Source: Flavobacteriales bacterium (GTDB taxonomy: Bacteria > Bacteroidota > Bacteroidia > Flavobacteriales_C > GCA-002722245). Taken from it: DNA of 64,000 nt. The notes beneath the pieces were generated by a model that did not search any database, had not been told where the DNA came from, and saw only the letters and a list, made by a program, of their open reading frames with translations. Shown here piece by piece: positions 43,388 to 52,464 of this stretch. A program made the translations under genes and the position numbers. Where the stretch lies: assembly GCA_023251075.1 (NCBI GenBank), contig JAHEZM010000017.1, positions 1-64,000 of the forward strand, read 5' to 3'. How positions within the stretch are numbered: the first letter of the stretch is position 1; each line of letters starts with the position of its first letter.

Positions 43388-43670
43388 AGCAAATATGCAA
43401 GTAAAGTAAAATTGAAAATAAATCTTACAAATTACTTCAATAATTGTGCTAAAAGATTTATTTTAGTTACAGGTTCTTTGAACATAAAATATTTAAGATT
43501 TCCACACAGATACGCGCGAGAAACTTACACTAATAACATTTGGAGATAAGCTCATGCGAGCACAGGGCGTGCCTGACTTGTTTCAGGATTACCGAATTTC
43601 GCGGCAGCTCCATACATGACATATTACAGTTTCTTTGAGTTATTTCTGTGTGGTTTTTTTTGAATACATA
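43388..43670. other. Intergenic region with a GC-richer degenerate palindrome
   Basis: No convincing gene. From 43551 to 43615 the base composition is richer in G and C than its surroundings and includes CCTGA...TCAGG (43572-43587) around CTTGTT, which resembles eroded copies of palindromic repeats. Nothing else recognised. Confidence 0.4.
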
Positions 43671-43735
43671 TTTAGGCTTGTCTAAAAATATATTTGCATA
43701 ACCCTAATTTGTGCTCTATATTTGTTTAAAACAAA
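43671..43735 (+). promoter_or_regulatory. Putative promoter and metal-regulator operator for mntR
   Basis: TTTAG-N6-CTAAA (43671-43686) is an inverted repeat of the form bound by DtxR/MntR-type repressors. TTG (43694-43696), 20 bases, TATATTTG (43717-43724) is a good promoter match; another TATATTTG is at 43689-43696. TTTGTTT-A-AAACAAA (43721-43735) is a second palindrome just before the ATG at 43740. Self-regulation by MntR is inferred. Confidence 0.5.
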
Positions 43736-43739
43736 CATT

Positions 43740-44411
43740 ATGAACTCTTCCACAGAAGAAGATTATTTAAAGGCCATTTATATGTTGAGTGCTCAGCATT
43801 CCAGTGGTGTATCAACTTCTGCTATTGCAGAAAGAATGGAAACCAAAGCATCATCGGTAACCGATATGCTGAAAAAATTATCGGAAAAAGGATTCATTAA
43901 TTACGTAAAATACCAGGGGGTAACATTACAGCAAAAAGGTAGTGATGTAGCAATAAAAGTAATTCGCAAACACCGCTTATGGGAGGTTTTTTTATGCACC
44001 AAATTGAATTTCACCTGGGATGAAATTCATGAAGTTGCCGAACAGTTAGAACATATCACTTCGGTAAAATTGGTAGATAGCTTAGATCAGTTTTTGGGTT
44101 ATCCCAAAGTCGATCCTCACGGAGATCCTATTCCCGATAAAAATGGAAATTTTCATAAAATAAAAGAAGTGGCTTTGCGCGATTTGAAAGTAGGGGAAAA
44201 GGCTGTTTTGATTGGTGTGCGAGAAGATTCAAGAGAGTTTTTAAAGTATTTGGAAAGTATAAAATTATTGTTGGGTTCTAAAATGGAGGTGTTGAATAAA
44301 TTCGAATTCGATGAATCGGTTTTAATAAAAGTAAATGGCGGCAATGAAATAATGTTGAGCAGTTTGGTTTGTAAAAATTTAAGTGTGACTTATGATAAGA
44401 ATAAAAAATAG
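43740..44411 (+). CDS. mntR: DtxR-family metal-dependent repressor (MntR-like) with FeoA-type C-terminal domain
   Basis: 223 residues. The N-terminal winged helix (EEDYLKAIYMLSAQHSSGVS, SAIAERMETKASSVTDMLKK) binds DNA. The dimerisation and metal domain contains HRLWEVFL, HEVAEQLEHI and YPKVDPHGDPIP with the metal-ligand His and Glu residues. The C-terminal part from DLKVGEKAVLIGV is an SH3-like FeoA domain. The operon context with a TroA-type binding protein suggests Mn(II). I chose the ATG at 43740 over one six codons upstream. It overlaps the next gene by 20 bases. Confidence 0.85.
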   Translation: MNSSTEEDYLKAIYMLSAQHSSGVSTSAIAERMETKASSVTDMLKKLSEKGFINYVKYQGVTLQQKGSDVAIKVIRKHRLWEVFLCTKLNFTWDEIHEVAEQLEHITSVKLVDSLDQFLGYPKVDPHGDPIPDKNGNFHKIKEVALRDLKVGEKAVLIGVREDSREFLKYLESIKLLLGSKMEVLNKFEFDESVLIKVNGGNEIMLSSLVCKNLSVTYDKNKK

Positions 44412-45309
44412 TGTTGTTTTAATTTTTGTTTTTTTTACTTTTTATAGTTGTGATTCAACAACGAAAAAAAGTGAAAAACCTTTGATTGTCACCACTACAG
44501 GAATGATTGCCGATGCGGTTAAAAACGTAGTAGATACTTTGTTTACAGTAGAATCTTTAATGGGGCCCGGTGTGGATCCTCATTTGTATAAAACCAAACA
44601 GAGCGATACCAAAAAAATGATGGAGGCAGAAGTGATTTTTCACAATGGTGTTCATTTGGAAGGGAAGATGAGTGAAGCATTGGAAAATCTATCGAAAAGC
44701 AAAACAGTTATAGCCGTTGCTTCAGGCTTCGATCAATCGAGATTGATTTCTAATTCTGCATTTGCAGGTAGTCATGATCCTCACATTTGGTTTGATGTTC
44801 AGTTGTGGATAAAAGTGGTGCAATATATCAAACATGAAATGCAAAAAAAATATCCTCAGCATAAAGATGTTTTTGAGAAAAATGCTGTAGTCTATGTAAA
44901 AAAACTGGAAGTTTTTGATGAATGGATTCGCCTTGAAATTGAAAAAATCCCTCTTGAAAAAAGAGTAATGATTACAGCACACGATGCCTTCAGTTATTTT
45001 GGTAGAGCTTACAATATTCAGGTTCGTGGATTGCAAGGAATATCAACTGCTTCAGAATATGGATTGAATGATAGAATACAATTGGTGAACTTTATTTGCG
45101 AACAAAAAATCGCAGCCGTTTTTGTAGAAAGTTCAGTGTCGCCTAAATCGATTCAGGCGATCATGGAAGATTGCAACCAAAAAGGTCATCCTTTAAAATT
45201 AGGAGGTGAGCTTTTTTCCGATGCAATGGGTGCCGCCAATACTTCTGAGGGTACTTATATAGGCATGATAGAACACAATGTGAAAACGATTGTTGCAGGA
45301 TTGAAATAA
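44392..45309 (+). CDS. Metal ABC transporter substrate-binding lipoprotein (TroA/MntA/ZnuA family)
   Basis: A 305-residue lipoprotein with signal ending FYSC (Cys20). The metal ligands of the TroA family can be read as His in GVDPHLYK, His in SHDPHIWFD, Glu in VFVESSVSP and Asp in GELFSDAMG. A His-His-Glu-Asp set is the manganese/iron-type set, whereas zinc-binding ZnuA normally has three His. There is no long His-rich loop, again pointing away from zinc. Start overlaps mntR, so expression is coupled. Confidence 0.88.
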   Translation: MIRIKNSVVLIFVFFTFYSCDSTTKKSEKPLIVTTTGMIADAVKNVVDTLFTVESLMGPGVDPHLYKTKQSDTKKMMEAEVIFHNGVHLEGKMSEALENLSKSKTVIAVASGFDQSRLISNSAFAGSHDPHIWFDVQLWIKVVQYIKHEMQKKYPQHKDVFEKNAVVYVKKLEVFDEWIRLEIEKIPLEKRVMITAHDAFSYFGRAYNIQVRGLQGISTASEYGLNDRIQLVNFICEQKIAAVFVESSVSPKSIQAIMEDCNQKGHPLKLGGELFSDAMGAANTSEGTYIGMIEHNVKTIVAGLK

Positions 45310-45318
45310 GAAAATAGT

Positions 45319-46107
45319 ATGATTATACATGTTGAAAATCCAATTGTTGAGGTTCACGATTTAACGGTGAGTTACAATAGTAAACCTGTTTTGTGGAATG
45401 TGGATTTTACTTTGCCTGTCGGACAAATGATTGGTATTATCGGTCCGAATGGAGCAGGGAAATCCACTTTGCTTAAATCCTTAATGGATTTGGTTCCAAC
45501 CTCGAGTGGTTTTATTAAATTATTTAACGATGATTTAGATAAAGTGCGTCATAAAATTTCCTACGTGCCACAGCGTGAATCAGTAGATTGGGATTTTCCG
45601 GCAAGTGTTATGGATGTGGCTTTGATGGGAAGATATAAACCCAAAAATATTTTTGGAAGATTTACTAAAGAAGACAAAGAAATTGCTGCCGATTGTTTGA
45701 AAAGAGTAAATATGCTGGATTATGCAAACCGACAAATTTCGCAGCTTTCAGGCGGACAGCAACAACGTGCTTTTTTGGCCAGGGCATTGGCGCAACAGGC
45801 CGATTTGTATTTGATGGATGAACCATTTGCCGGAGTGGATGCCGCAACAGAAAAATCGATTGTTGATTTATTTCTTTCCATGAAAAAAGAAGGAAAAACT
45901 ATTTTGGTAGTGCATCACGATTTACAATCGGCTATCGATTATTTCAATTGGGTTTTACTCATCAATACCCGCTTGGTAGCTTCTGGTCCGGTAAAGGAAG
46001 TTTTTACAACTGAGTTGTTGCAAGAAACTTATGGCGGACAATTAACCTTGTTGAGTAAGATTGGTGATTTGATAAAAGAGAAACAATTTCCAATGCGTGA
46101 GCAATAG
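45319..46107 (+). CDS. Metal ABC transporter ATP-binding protein
   Basis: 262 residues with Walker A GPNGAGKST near 41-49, Q-loop in YVPQRESVDWDFP, signature LSGGQQQRAFLARAL, Walker B LYLMDEPFAG and H-loop VVHHDL. The VDWDFP sequence after the Q-loop is usual in manganese/zinc importers. Its stop overlaps the start of the first permease. Confidence 0.93.
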   Translation: MIIHVENPIVEVHDLTVSYNSKPVLWNVDFTLPVGQMIGIIGPNGAGKSTLLKSLMDLVPTSSGFIKLFNDDLDKVRHKISYVPQRESVDWDFPASVMDVALMGRYKPKNIFGRFTKEDKEIAADCLKRVNMLDYANRQISQLSGGQQQRAFLARALAQQADLYLMDEPFAGVDAATEKSIVDLFLSMKKEGKTILVVHHDLQSAIDYFNWVLLINTRLVASGPVKEVFTTELLQETYGGQLTLLSKIGDLIKEKQFPMREQ

Positions 46108-47402
46108 TGAATGAGCATTTAAACATATTAGATTTTATTTTATTGCGTGAAGCAAACGTTCGCTATGTTGTTTTGGGAACCATGTTGTTGAGCGTAGCAT
46201 CTTCAGTAATTGGTTGTTTTGCATTGTTGCGTAAACGAGCATTGGTGGTAGATTCTATTTCACATTCAGTATTGCCGGGAATTTGTTTGGGCTTCATTCT
46301 TTCAGGAACTAAAGATCCCTTATTCTTAATAGTGGGTGCGGTAATCACCGGTTGGTTGTCGGTATATTTTATTGATATTATTACACGCTATTCTAAAATT
46401 AAAGCCGATACTGCTATAGGTTTAAACTTATCGCTTTTTTTCGCTATTGGTGTACTTCTGTTAACGGTAATTCAAAATTCAGGCAATCCTAATCAGGCAG
46501 GATTAAGCGATTATCTTTTTGGAAAAGCGGCCGCAATCGTTTTATCTGATTTGTATGTTTTTGGTTCTTTGGCGGTCATTATCATTTTAGCGGTAGTTGT
46601 ATTTTTTAAACAATTTACTTTAGTTTCTTTCGATTTGCACTTTGCAAAAACAATTGGTTTGCCTATAAAGTTTTATGAGTTTTTATTGTCGATTTTAACT
46701 GTAATTGCAGTAGCTATCGGAATACAAACAGTGGGAGTGGTATTGATGGCGGCTATGCTGATAACACCAGCAGCTACTGCAAAATACTGGACCAACGATT
46801 TGCGCAAAATGGTTGTAATTGCAGCAGTAATTGGTGCACTATCGGGAGTGGTAGGTGTTTTTATTTCTTATCTCTTTGCCAACATGCCTACCGGTCCGTG
46901 GATCGTTTTAATATTTTCTATGGTGGCCGTTTTCTCTATCGTATTTGCTCCTGAAAAAGGAATTTTTGCGAAGTATTTCCGACAAAAGAAAAACAAGAAA
47001 AAGATGTTGGAGGATAATATCTTAAAAGCATTTTACAAATTGGGTGAACACGATGGCGATTTCTTTAAAAAGAGAAGTGCAGAGGAATTAATTATGGCAA
47101 GAAAATTTAAAAGAAGTTTATTGTTGAAAGGATTGCGCTCGCTTAGAAAATTAAATTTACTTACCAAAGTAAATGATTCGTTTGTGTTGAGCAGAGATGG
47201 AATGGCGGCAGGTGCACGTATTACCAAAATCCATCGTTTATGGGAAATTTATTTAACCAAATATTTACGTGTTGCCGATGATCACGTGCACGATGATGCA
47301 GAAACTATTGAACATATTATTACTCCCGATTTAGAAAAACGATTGGAAGATTTATTACAATATCCACAAGAAGATCCACACAATAAGCAAATACCGTATT
47401 AA
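46107..47402 (+). CDS. Metal ABC permease fused to a DtxR-like C-terminal domain
   Basis: 431 residues. The N-terminal 285 or so are an ABC-3 permease (about eight helices; FALLRKRALVVDSISHSVLPG, GVVLMAAMLITPAATAKYW). The C-terminal part from about residue 300 has a winged-helix-like stretch and then KIHRLWEIYL, DAETIEHIITP and LQYPQEDPHNKQIP, which align with MntR's RKHRLWEVFL, AEQLEHIT and LGYPKVDPHGDPIP. The permease therefore carries a metal-sensing-type domain on its cytoplasmic end. The start is a GTG overlapping the previous stop by one base. It probably pairs with the next permease. Confidence 0.88.
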   Translation: MNEHLNILDFILLREANVRYVVLGTMLLSVASSVIGCFALLRKRALVVDSISHSVLPGICLGFILSGTKDPLFLIVGAVITGWLSVYFIDIITRYSKIKADTAIGLNLSLFFAIGVLLLTVIQNSGNPNQAGLSDYLFGKAAAIVLSDLYVFGSLAVIIILAVVVFFKQFTLVSFDLHFAKTIGLPIKFYEFLLSILTVIAVAIGIQTVGVVLMAAMLITPAATAKYWTNDLRKMVVIAAVIGALSGVVGVFISYLFANMPTGPWIVLIFSMVAVFSIVFAPEKGIFAKYFRQKKNKKKMLEDNILKAFYKLGEHDGDFFKKRSAEELIMARKFKRSLLLKGLRSLRKLNLLTKVNDSFVLSRDGMAAGARITKIHRLWEIYLTKYLRVADDHVHDDAETIEHIITPDLEKRLEDLLQYPQEDPHNKQIPY

Positions 47403-47405
47403 GAA

Positions 47406-48281
47406 ATGTTGGAAGATTGGACTGTCATAATCACCGCCTGCTTAGTTGCTGCTTCGTGTAGCATCATAGGTTGTTTTTTGGTGTTGCGAAAAATGGCCAT
47501 GGTGGGTGATGCCATATCACATGCGGTATTGCCAGGTATTGTAATTGCCTTTATGATGGGAGGAAAAATGGGGTCGTGGTATTTGTTGGTGGGGGCAGCG
47601 GCATTTGGATTAATCACTACTTTTTTAATAGAGTTTTTTAATAAGAAAGGTGGAGTGCAGCAAGATGCTTCTATCGGCGTGGTATTCACTTCTCTTTTTG
47701 CTATTGGTATTATTCTCATTTCATTATATACCCGAAATGTAGATTTAGATCAGGAATGTGTTTTGTATGGTGATTTAGATAGTGTGTACTTAGAATTACA
47801 AGAGCCGTTTTTTGGCTTCATGATTAAACCAACCATTTTCCAATTATTGGTTTTACTATTGGTTATTTCAACTTTGGTTATTATTGGTTTTAGAGGTTTA
47901 GCCTTAACTACTTTTGATCCTGCTTATGCTGCCACGATAGGTATTAGCGTTATGGCTTGGCATTATGTGCTGATGGGGGCAGTTTCTATTTCTACAGTTA
48001 TTTCTTTTAATTCTGTAGGAGCTATTTTGGTAGTTGCATTTTTAATTACTCCAGCTGCTACAGCCTATTTAATTAGCAGTAAATTAATCCCAATGATTTT
48101 ACTGGCGCTATTATTTGGTGTCACTGCTTCCTTTTTAGGTTATTTGTTGGCCTATAAAATTAACGGAGCAAGCTCTGCTGCCATTGCCACAGTGTTGGGT
48201 TTGCAGTTTGTGGTGGTTTTTATTTTAAAGCTCTTTAAAGATAAAATTGTACTTTTAAATCGCAATGCCGGAAATCGTTAA
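47406..48281 (+). CDS. Second metal ABC transporter permease
   Basis: A 291-residue ABC-3 permease with about eight helices and the motif pair FLVLRKMAMVGDAISHAVLPG and GAILVVAFLITPAATAYL. Unlike the first permease it ends after the last helix with no soluble tail. The ATG at 47406 follows the previous stop by three bases. The two probably form a heterodimeric channel, as in TroCD-type importers. Confidence 0.9.
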   Translation: MLEDWTVIITACLVAASCSIIGCFLVLRKMAMVGDAISHAVLPGIVIAFMMGGKMGSWYLLVGAAAFGLITTFLIEFFNKKGGVQQDASIGVVFTSLFAIGIILISLYTRNVDLDQECVLYGDLDSVYLELQEPFFGFMIKPTIFQLLVLLLVISTLVIIGFRGLALTTFDPAYAATIGISVMAWHYVLMGAVSISTVISFNSVGAILVVAFLITPAATAYLISSKLIPMILLALLFGVTASFLGYLLAYKINGASSAAIATVLGLQFVVVFILKLFKDKIVLLNRNAGNR

Positions 48282-48714
48282 CATAAAGAATAAAAGAGCA
48301 AACTTCGAATATGAAGTGTTAGATAAGTATGTGGCGGGAATTCAGATTACGGGCACAGAAATCAAGTCGATAAGAAACAATAAAGCTTCGCTTACCGAAT
48401 CGTACTGCACATTTACCGATGATGAACTTTTTGTAAGAGGTATGCATATCGGTTTGTATGAGAATGGTGGTTTCTACAATCATTCAGAAAAAAGAGACCG
48501 AAAATTATTGTTGCAAAGAAGGGAACTCGATAAACTTTTGAAAAAGGTTAAAGAGAAAGGATTAACCATTATTGTTTTGAGATTGTTTATCAATGATAAA
48601 GGTTTGGCAAAATTAGAGATAGCTTTGGCGCAAGGAAAGAAAACTTTCGATAAGCGTGAAGACTTGAAATTGAAAGATGCCAAACGAGAAATGGATAGAA
48701 GATTGAAAAAATAA
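48265..48714 (+). CDS. smpB: SsrA-binding protein
   Basis: 149 residues; binds tmRNA and delivers it to stalled ribosomes. The motifs are NKRANFEYEVLDKYVAGIQ, GTEIKSIRNNKASLTESYC, LYENGGFYNHSEKRDRKLLL and the C-terminal tail KKTFDKREDLKLKDAKREMD. The first 17 bases overlap the end of the permease gene, an unusual coupling between metal import and ribosome rescue. Confidence 0.96.
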   Translation: MPEIVNIKNKRANFEYEVLDKYVAGIQITGTEIKSIRNNKASLTESYCTFTDDELFVRGMHIGLYENGGFYNHSEKRDRKLLLQRRELDKLLKKVKEKGLTIIVLRLFINDKGLAKLEIALAQGKKTFDKREDLKLKDAKREMDRRLKK

Positions 48715-48742
48715 AAAGCAAAAAAGTACGTTGAAGCAGTTC

Positions 48743-49219
48743 ATGAAAAAAGGACTTACTATAAAGAAAATCATTTTGCTATGCTTTGGCTTGTGTTTGC
48801 TGAGTTTTACTATTTCCTGCGAAAAAAATACAGGCACAGATATTTATAAAGTGTGGTATCTGTTAGAGGTTCCGGCTAAATTTGATGTGAAGATCAATTA
48901 CAATTCCGATAAGTATGCGGCTATGGGCACAATGGATACTATTCATTATACCGATACAACTTATTCCCCTTATACTGCATCCTTAAGTGAGAATTCATCG
49001 AAAATAAAAGTATGGGTGGGCAACCATGCGCAAAGAAATCATTCTTTGCCTTATTTTATAGAAGCCCAATTCAGCTCTTATACTCAGTTCGATAATACAG
49101 CGGGTAAGAAATATGTAATGATGGTTTTTGCCAATGACACCACTTTACTCGATTCTATTCAGTTTACACCCACTTTTGGAAAGGTAAAGTTGAGCGGAGA
49201 TATTCCTAAGAATTTTTAA
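48743..49219 (+). CDS. Uncharacterised lipoprotein
   Basis: 158 residues. The signal peptide ends SFTISCEKN, with the lipidated Cys near position 26. The mature part is beta-rich with many Thr and Tyr. No family recognised. Twenty-eight bases after smpB, so probably cotranscribed. The ATG at 48743 is chosen over a TTG four codons upstream. Confidence 0.65.
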   Translation: MKKGLTIKKIILLCFGLCLLSFTISCEKNTGTDIYKVWYLLEVPAKFDVKINYNSDKYAAMGTMDTIHYTDTTYSPYTASLSENSSKIKVWVGNHAQRNHSLPYFIEAQFSSYTQFDNTAGKKYVMMVFANDTTLLDSIQFTPTFGKVKLSGDIPKNF

Positions 49220-49298
49220 TTCAAGCCATCAATTTTCCCGGTAAAACTTCATTTTGTTGAAATCTTAATAAAATAGATTGAATTTTAATGCCTATTCT

Positions 49299-49330
49299 TT
49301 GGGAATACCGCCAATAACGACGTACTTTTG
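49299..49330 (+). promoter_or_regulatory. Promoter of the SF2 helicase gene
   Basis: TTG (49299-49301), 21 bases, TACTTTTG (49323-49330): an exact fit to the Bacteroidota consensus. The ATG is 17 bases beyond. Confidence 0.7.
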
Positions 49331-49347
49331 CAAATTAACGATTATTG

Positions 49348-50877
49348 ATGGAGAATTCAGATTTTCAAGCATTGCCCGATAGTGGGGTGAGAAAGTTGTA
49401 TCCTTACCAGGAACAGGCGATTCACGCGATTGTGAATAAGCTTGATCAAAATGCCGATGACTTTAAGTTGTTGTATCAGCTTCCTACGGGGGGTGGAAAA
49501 ACTATTGTGTTTGCTGAAATTGCCCGTCATTTAATTCAAAATAAAAACAAAAGAGTTCTTATTTTAACACATAGAGTGGAGTTGTTGGCTCAAACTTCTA
49601 ATCGTTTGAATGACATTAGCGTTAAAAATTTCATTATCAATAGTGAGATTAAAAAAATAGAAAATCAGCACGATTATCCTTGTTTTGTTGCCATGGTGGA
49701 AACCTTGAACAACCGATTGATGGAGGATGATCATTTTCTGGAAAACATAGGATTGGTAATTGTAGATGAGGCGCACAATAACTCTTTCCGTAAAATATTT
49801 CAATACTTCCGTCATTGTGCCCTATTGGGGGTTACTGCCACACCTTTAAGTTCTAATAAGAGTTTGCCTTTGAAAGGAAACTATAATGAATTGGTTTGTG
49901 GTGATTCGATTTCTACTTTAATTGAATGTGGTTATTTATGTGAGCCTTCTACTTACACTTACGATGTAAATTTAGGTTCTTTGAAAGTGGGTATCAATGG
50001 TGATTATACCGTTAGTTCTTCTGAGCGTTTGTATTCGGGATACGATATGCAATTCAAACTGATTAGTGCATATAAAGAAAGAGGGGTGGGAAAGAAGACT
50101 CTGATTTTTAATCCGGGTATTCAGGTGTCGTGGCTGGTTTACGATTTTTTTAAAGAAGCCGGAATTCAAAATGTAAAACATTTAGATAGTACTTTCGGGG
50201 AAAAGGAAAGAAGAGAGGTTTTGGAATGGTTTAGAAGTACACCCGATGCTGTGCTGACTTCAGTAGGAATTTTAACTACAGGTTTTGATGAGCCATCGGT
50301 AGAAATAATTATTCTGAACAGAGCTACCCGCTCACTTACCTTGTATCATCAAATGATAGGTAGAGGTTCAAGGGTATTGCCCAATAAAAAAGCATTTACC
50401 ATTATAGATTTAGGAAATAATGTTCATCGTTTTGGTTTGTGGGAACAGGCTATCGATTGGCCAGATGTTTTTAAAAATCCTGACAAATATTTAGAACAAG
50501 AATATTTCGACGAGATTGAGCGTCAGCGAGAAATGACTTACAATATGCCTGAAGAAATGAGGGCGCGTTTTGCCAACTCTTTGGATTTATTGGAATTCCC
50601 TGTGGTGGAGATGTATGAGGAGTTTTTAAGTATGGGCATAAAACCCAATCGTATTATTGATGATTGCATTATCAATCACGCAGAGATCATAAAGCTCAAT
50701 GCGAAAGACTTTGAAGAAGCAAAGGAAATGCAAATTCTTTTGCAAGATAGTATCAAACACCGTTTGAAATTATATACTTCCTGTTTATCTAAATCCACCA
50801 AAAATTATTTCAATTGGTTGTTAGAAACCTACAATAGAAAATTGCGCAATTCTATTAGGATAATAGTAGAGGATTAA
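49348..50877 (+). CDS. Superfamily 2 DEAD/DEAH-box helicase
   Basis: 509 residues (ATG 49348; a TTG sits one codon upstream). Motif Ia Q/Walker A is QLPTGGGKTIVFAEIA, motif II is VIVDEAHNN, motif III GVTATPL, motif VI QMIGRGSRVLP. The C-terminal 100 residues are helical and unassigned. The arrangement resembles XPB/Ssl2-like and restriction-helicase-like ATPases. No restriction or methylase gene is near. Likely nucleic-acid remodelling. Confidence 0.85.
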   Translation: MENSDFQALPDSGVRKLYPYQEQAIHAIVNKLDQNADDFKLLYQLPTGGGKTIVFAEIARHLIQNKNKRVLILTHRVELLAQTSNRLNDISVKNFIINSEIKKIENQHDYPCFVAMVETLNNRLMEDDHFLENIGLVIVDEAHNNSFRKIFQYFRHCALLGVTATPLSSNKSLPLKGNYNELVCGDSISTLIECGYLCEPSTYTYDVNLGSLKVGINGDYTVSSSERLYSGYDMQFKLISAYKERGVGKKTLIFNPGIQVSWLVYDFFKEAGIQNVKHLDSTFGEKERREVLEWFRSTPDAVLTSVGILTTGFDEPSVEIIILNRATRSLTLYHQMIGRGSRVLPNKKAFTIIDLGNNVHRFGLWEQAIDWPDVFKNPDKYLEQEYFDEIERQREMTYNMPEEMRARFANSLDLLEFPVVEMYEEFLSMGIKPNRIIDDCIINHAEIIKLNAKDFEEAKEMQILLQDSIKHRLKLYTSCLSKSTKNYFNWLLETYNRKLRNSIRIIVED

Positions 50878-50887
50878 GGGGGTAGTT

Positions 50888-51104
50888 TAATTAACGTGAG
50901 TTCGATATGAAAATTCCGGGTTGTATTTTAAGTTCAGGACGATAGTTCCTTCGTGCCTCAGGATGACACCCGCTGCTAAAACACAAAGTAAGAAAGAGTT
51001 TTGGGAGCGGGTGTCATCCTGAGGCACGAAGGAACTATCGTCATACACATAAAAAACCAAGGGATGATATTACTTTTATTTTTATATCGAACTGACGTTA
51101 ATTA
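50888..51104. mobile_element. Nested inverted-repeat element between the helicase and desaturase genes
   Basis: Outer arms 50888-50913 and 51079-51104 are 26-base inverted repeats with two mismatches (TAATTAACGTGAGTTCGATA). Inside sits a palindromic repeat with perfect 37-base arms (50938-50974 and 51006-51042) of the GTCATCCTGAGG family seen also between trpB and trpA. The right outer arm includes the stop codon of the desaturase gene. No reading frame inside. Confidence 0.75.
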
Positions 51105-52303
51105 CTGTTTTTTAATGCATCCTTGTGTTTCAATAACCAAGGAATAAAAAGCACCAATGGTGCAGCAGCTAAAATTAGTAATGAAGATAGATTGAGTAAG
51201 TAAAGTACTATAAAAGTACAAGCCGACATGAGTACCAATCTCATAAATTCCAATGGTAAAGCAAAGTTGTGTTTGTCGATTACAAAGCCAATACTTAAAG
51301 TGGTAAATACAATGAATCCGATAATGGTGTATTGTACTTCTTTCGACATTACATCAATATAGTAGTATATGGAAATGAAGAGCATCACAATAATGAAAAA
51401 CTGGGTGATGAAATAGTAGCGCAAACGCTCATCGGCTTTAATTTCCTTAACTTCTGTTTGTTTGTGATTTTCGTAGTAATTACTTAGTGTTTCCGGACCT
51501 TTTAAGAATATTTTTATTTTGCTCATTATTCCGTTTTCGTATTTCGCAGCGTTCCATAAATCGAAAAAGTAATGAAACCAGGATGCGATGGTGGTATGAC
51601 TCTTCATTGGTTTAGTAATACCATATTTAACTTCTTCTTTTTCTTCTTCAAAAGTGCCGAATAATTTATCCCAAATCACTAAAATACCTCCGTAGTTTTT
51701 GTCGATATACACTTCGTTTTTTCCATGATGAACTCTATGATGTGAAGGAGTAATGATTATTTTTTCTAAAATTCCCAACCGGTTAATTAATCGGGTATGG
51801 ATAAAGAATTGATAAGCAGCGTTAATACCTATAATCAGTGTGGTGATACCAGGATCGAAACCAATAATAGGTAACCACAACCAAAAGAACATTCTAATGA
51901 TTAATTGAAATGCAGAAACTCTGAACGACAGGGTGAAATTGTATTCTTCACTTTGGTGGTGGGTGATGTGTGCTGCCCAAAGAATATTTATTTCGTGTCC
52001 GGCACGATGATACCAATACCACAAGAAATCAACGGCTAAGAAAAGAATAATATTGGTCATCCAGTTTACCGGAATGTGTGCGATAGAGAAGTGAATATAG
52101 AAATACTGAAAAGAAGCATAGTAAATAACAACAAAAAGCAAGAAAATAGTTCTTTCTAAAATTCCACAGGCAAGATTGGTCAGGGAGTCGGAAAAATCAA
52201 ACACCTTTTTTTTCATAAGCTTACTTAGTGCAAATTCGCCTAAAACCAAAGCCATCATAGTAATGATGCTGAATGCGAATGCTTTGGTTAAATCTACAGT
52301 CAT
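51098..52303 (-). CDS. Sterol desaturase / fatty-acid hydroxylase superfamily membrane enzyme
   Basis: 401 residues with several transmembrane segments and the three His boxes of the di-iron superfamily: HRAGHE, HHQSEEYN and HRVHHGKN. They are in the first 220 residues; the C-terminal 150 residues add more helices. Such enzymes hydroxylate or desaturate lipids; related bacterial members act on alkylglycerol, carotenoid or fatty-acid substrates. The ATG at 52303 is preferred over one eight codons upstream. Confidence 0.88.
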   Translation of the reverse strand: MTVDLTKAFAFSIITMMALVLGEFALSKLMKKKVFDFSDSLTNLACGILERTIFLLFVVIYYASFQYFYIHFSIAHIPVNWMTNIILFLAVDFLWYWYHRAGHEINILWAAHITHHQSEEYNFTLSFRVSAFQLIIRMFFWLWLPIIGFDPGITTLIIGINAAYQFFIHTRLINRLGILEKIIITPSHHRVHHGKNEVYIDKNYGGILVIWDKLFGTFEEEKEEVKYGITKPMKSHTTIASWFHYFFDLWNAAKYENGIMSKIKIFLKGPETLSNYYENHKQTEVKEIKADERLRYYFITQFFIIVMLFISIYYYIDVMSKEVQYTIIGFIVFTTLSIGFVIDKHNFALPLEFMRLVLMSACTFIVLYLLNLSSLLILAAAPLVLFIPWLLKHKDALKNSN

Positions 52304-52405
52304 AATTTTTTGTCTCAGGTGTTGCAAAAATACTAATCCGTTTAGATTTTAAAAAGGATAATTTTTATTGTTTAAAACTTGTGCAAATTTAACATTTTTA
52401 ATAAA

Positions 52406-52435
52406 AAAATCCCTCGTCAAACGACGAGGGATTTT
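52406..52435 (-). terminator. Terminator of the T9SS metalloprotease gene
   Basis: Stem AAAATCCCTCGTC/GACGAGGGATTTT with an AAAC loop. On the minus strand a T-run follows. It lies 29 bases after the protease stop and before the desaturase start. Confidence 0.88.
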
Positions 52436-52464
52436 AACCTTGTATTCCTAATAGTAGCTGGTAA

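Noticed and set aside
43361-43549. Short plus-strand frame upstream of mntR
   Set aside because: No ribosome-binding site or recognisable sequence; it covers the promoter of the opposite gene.
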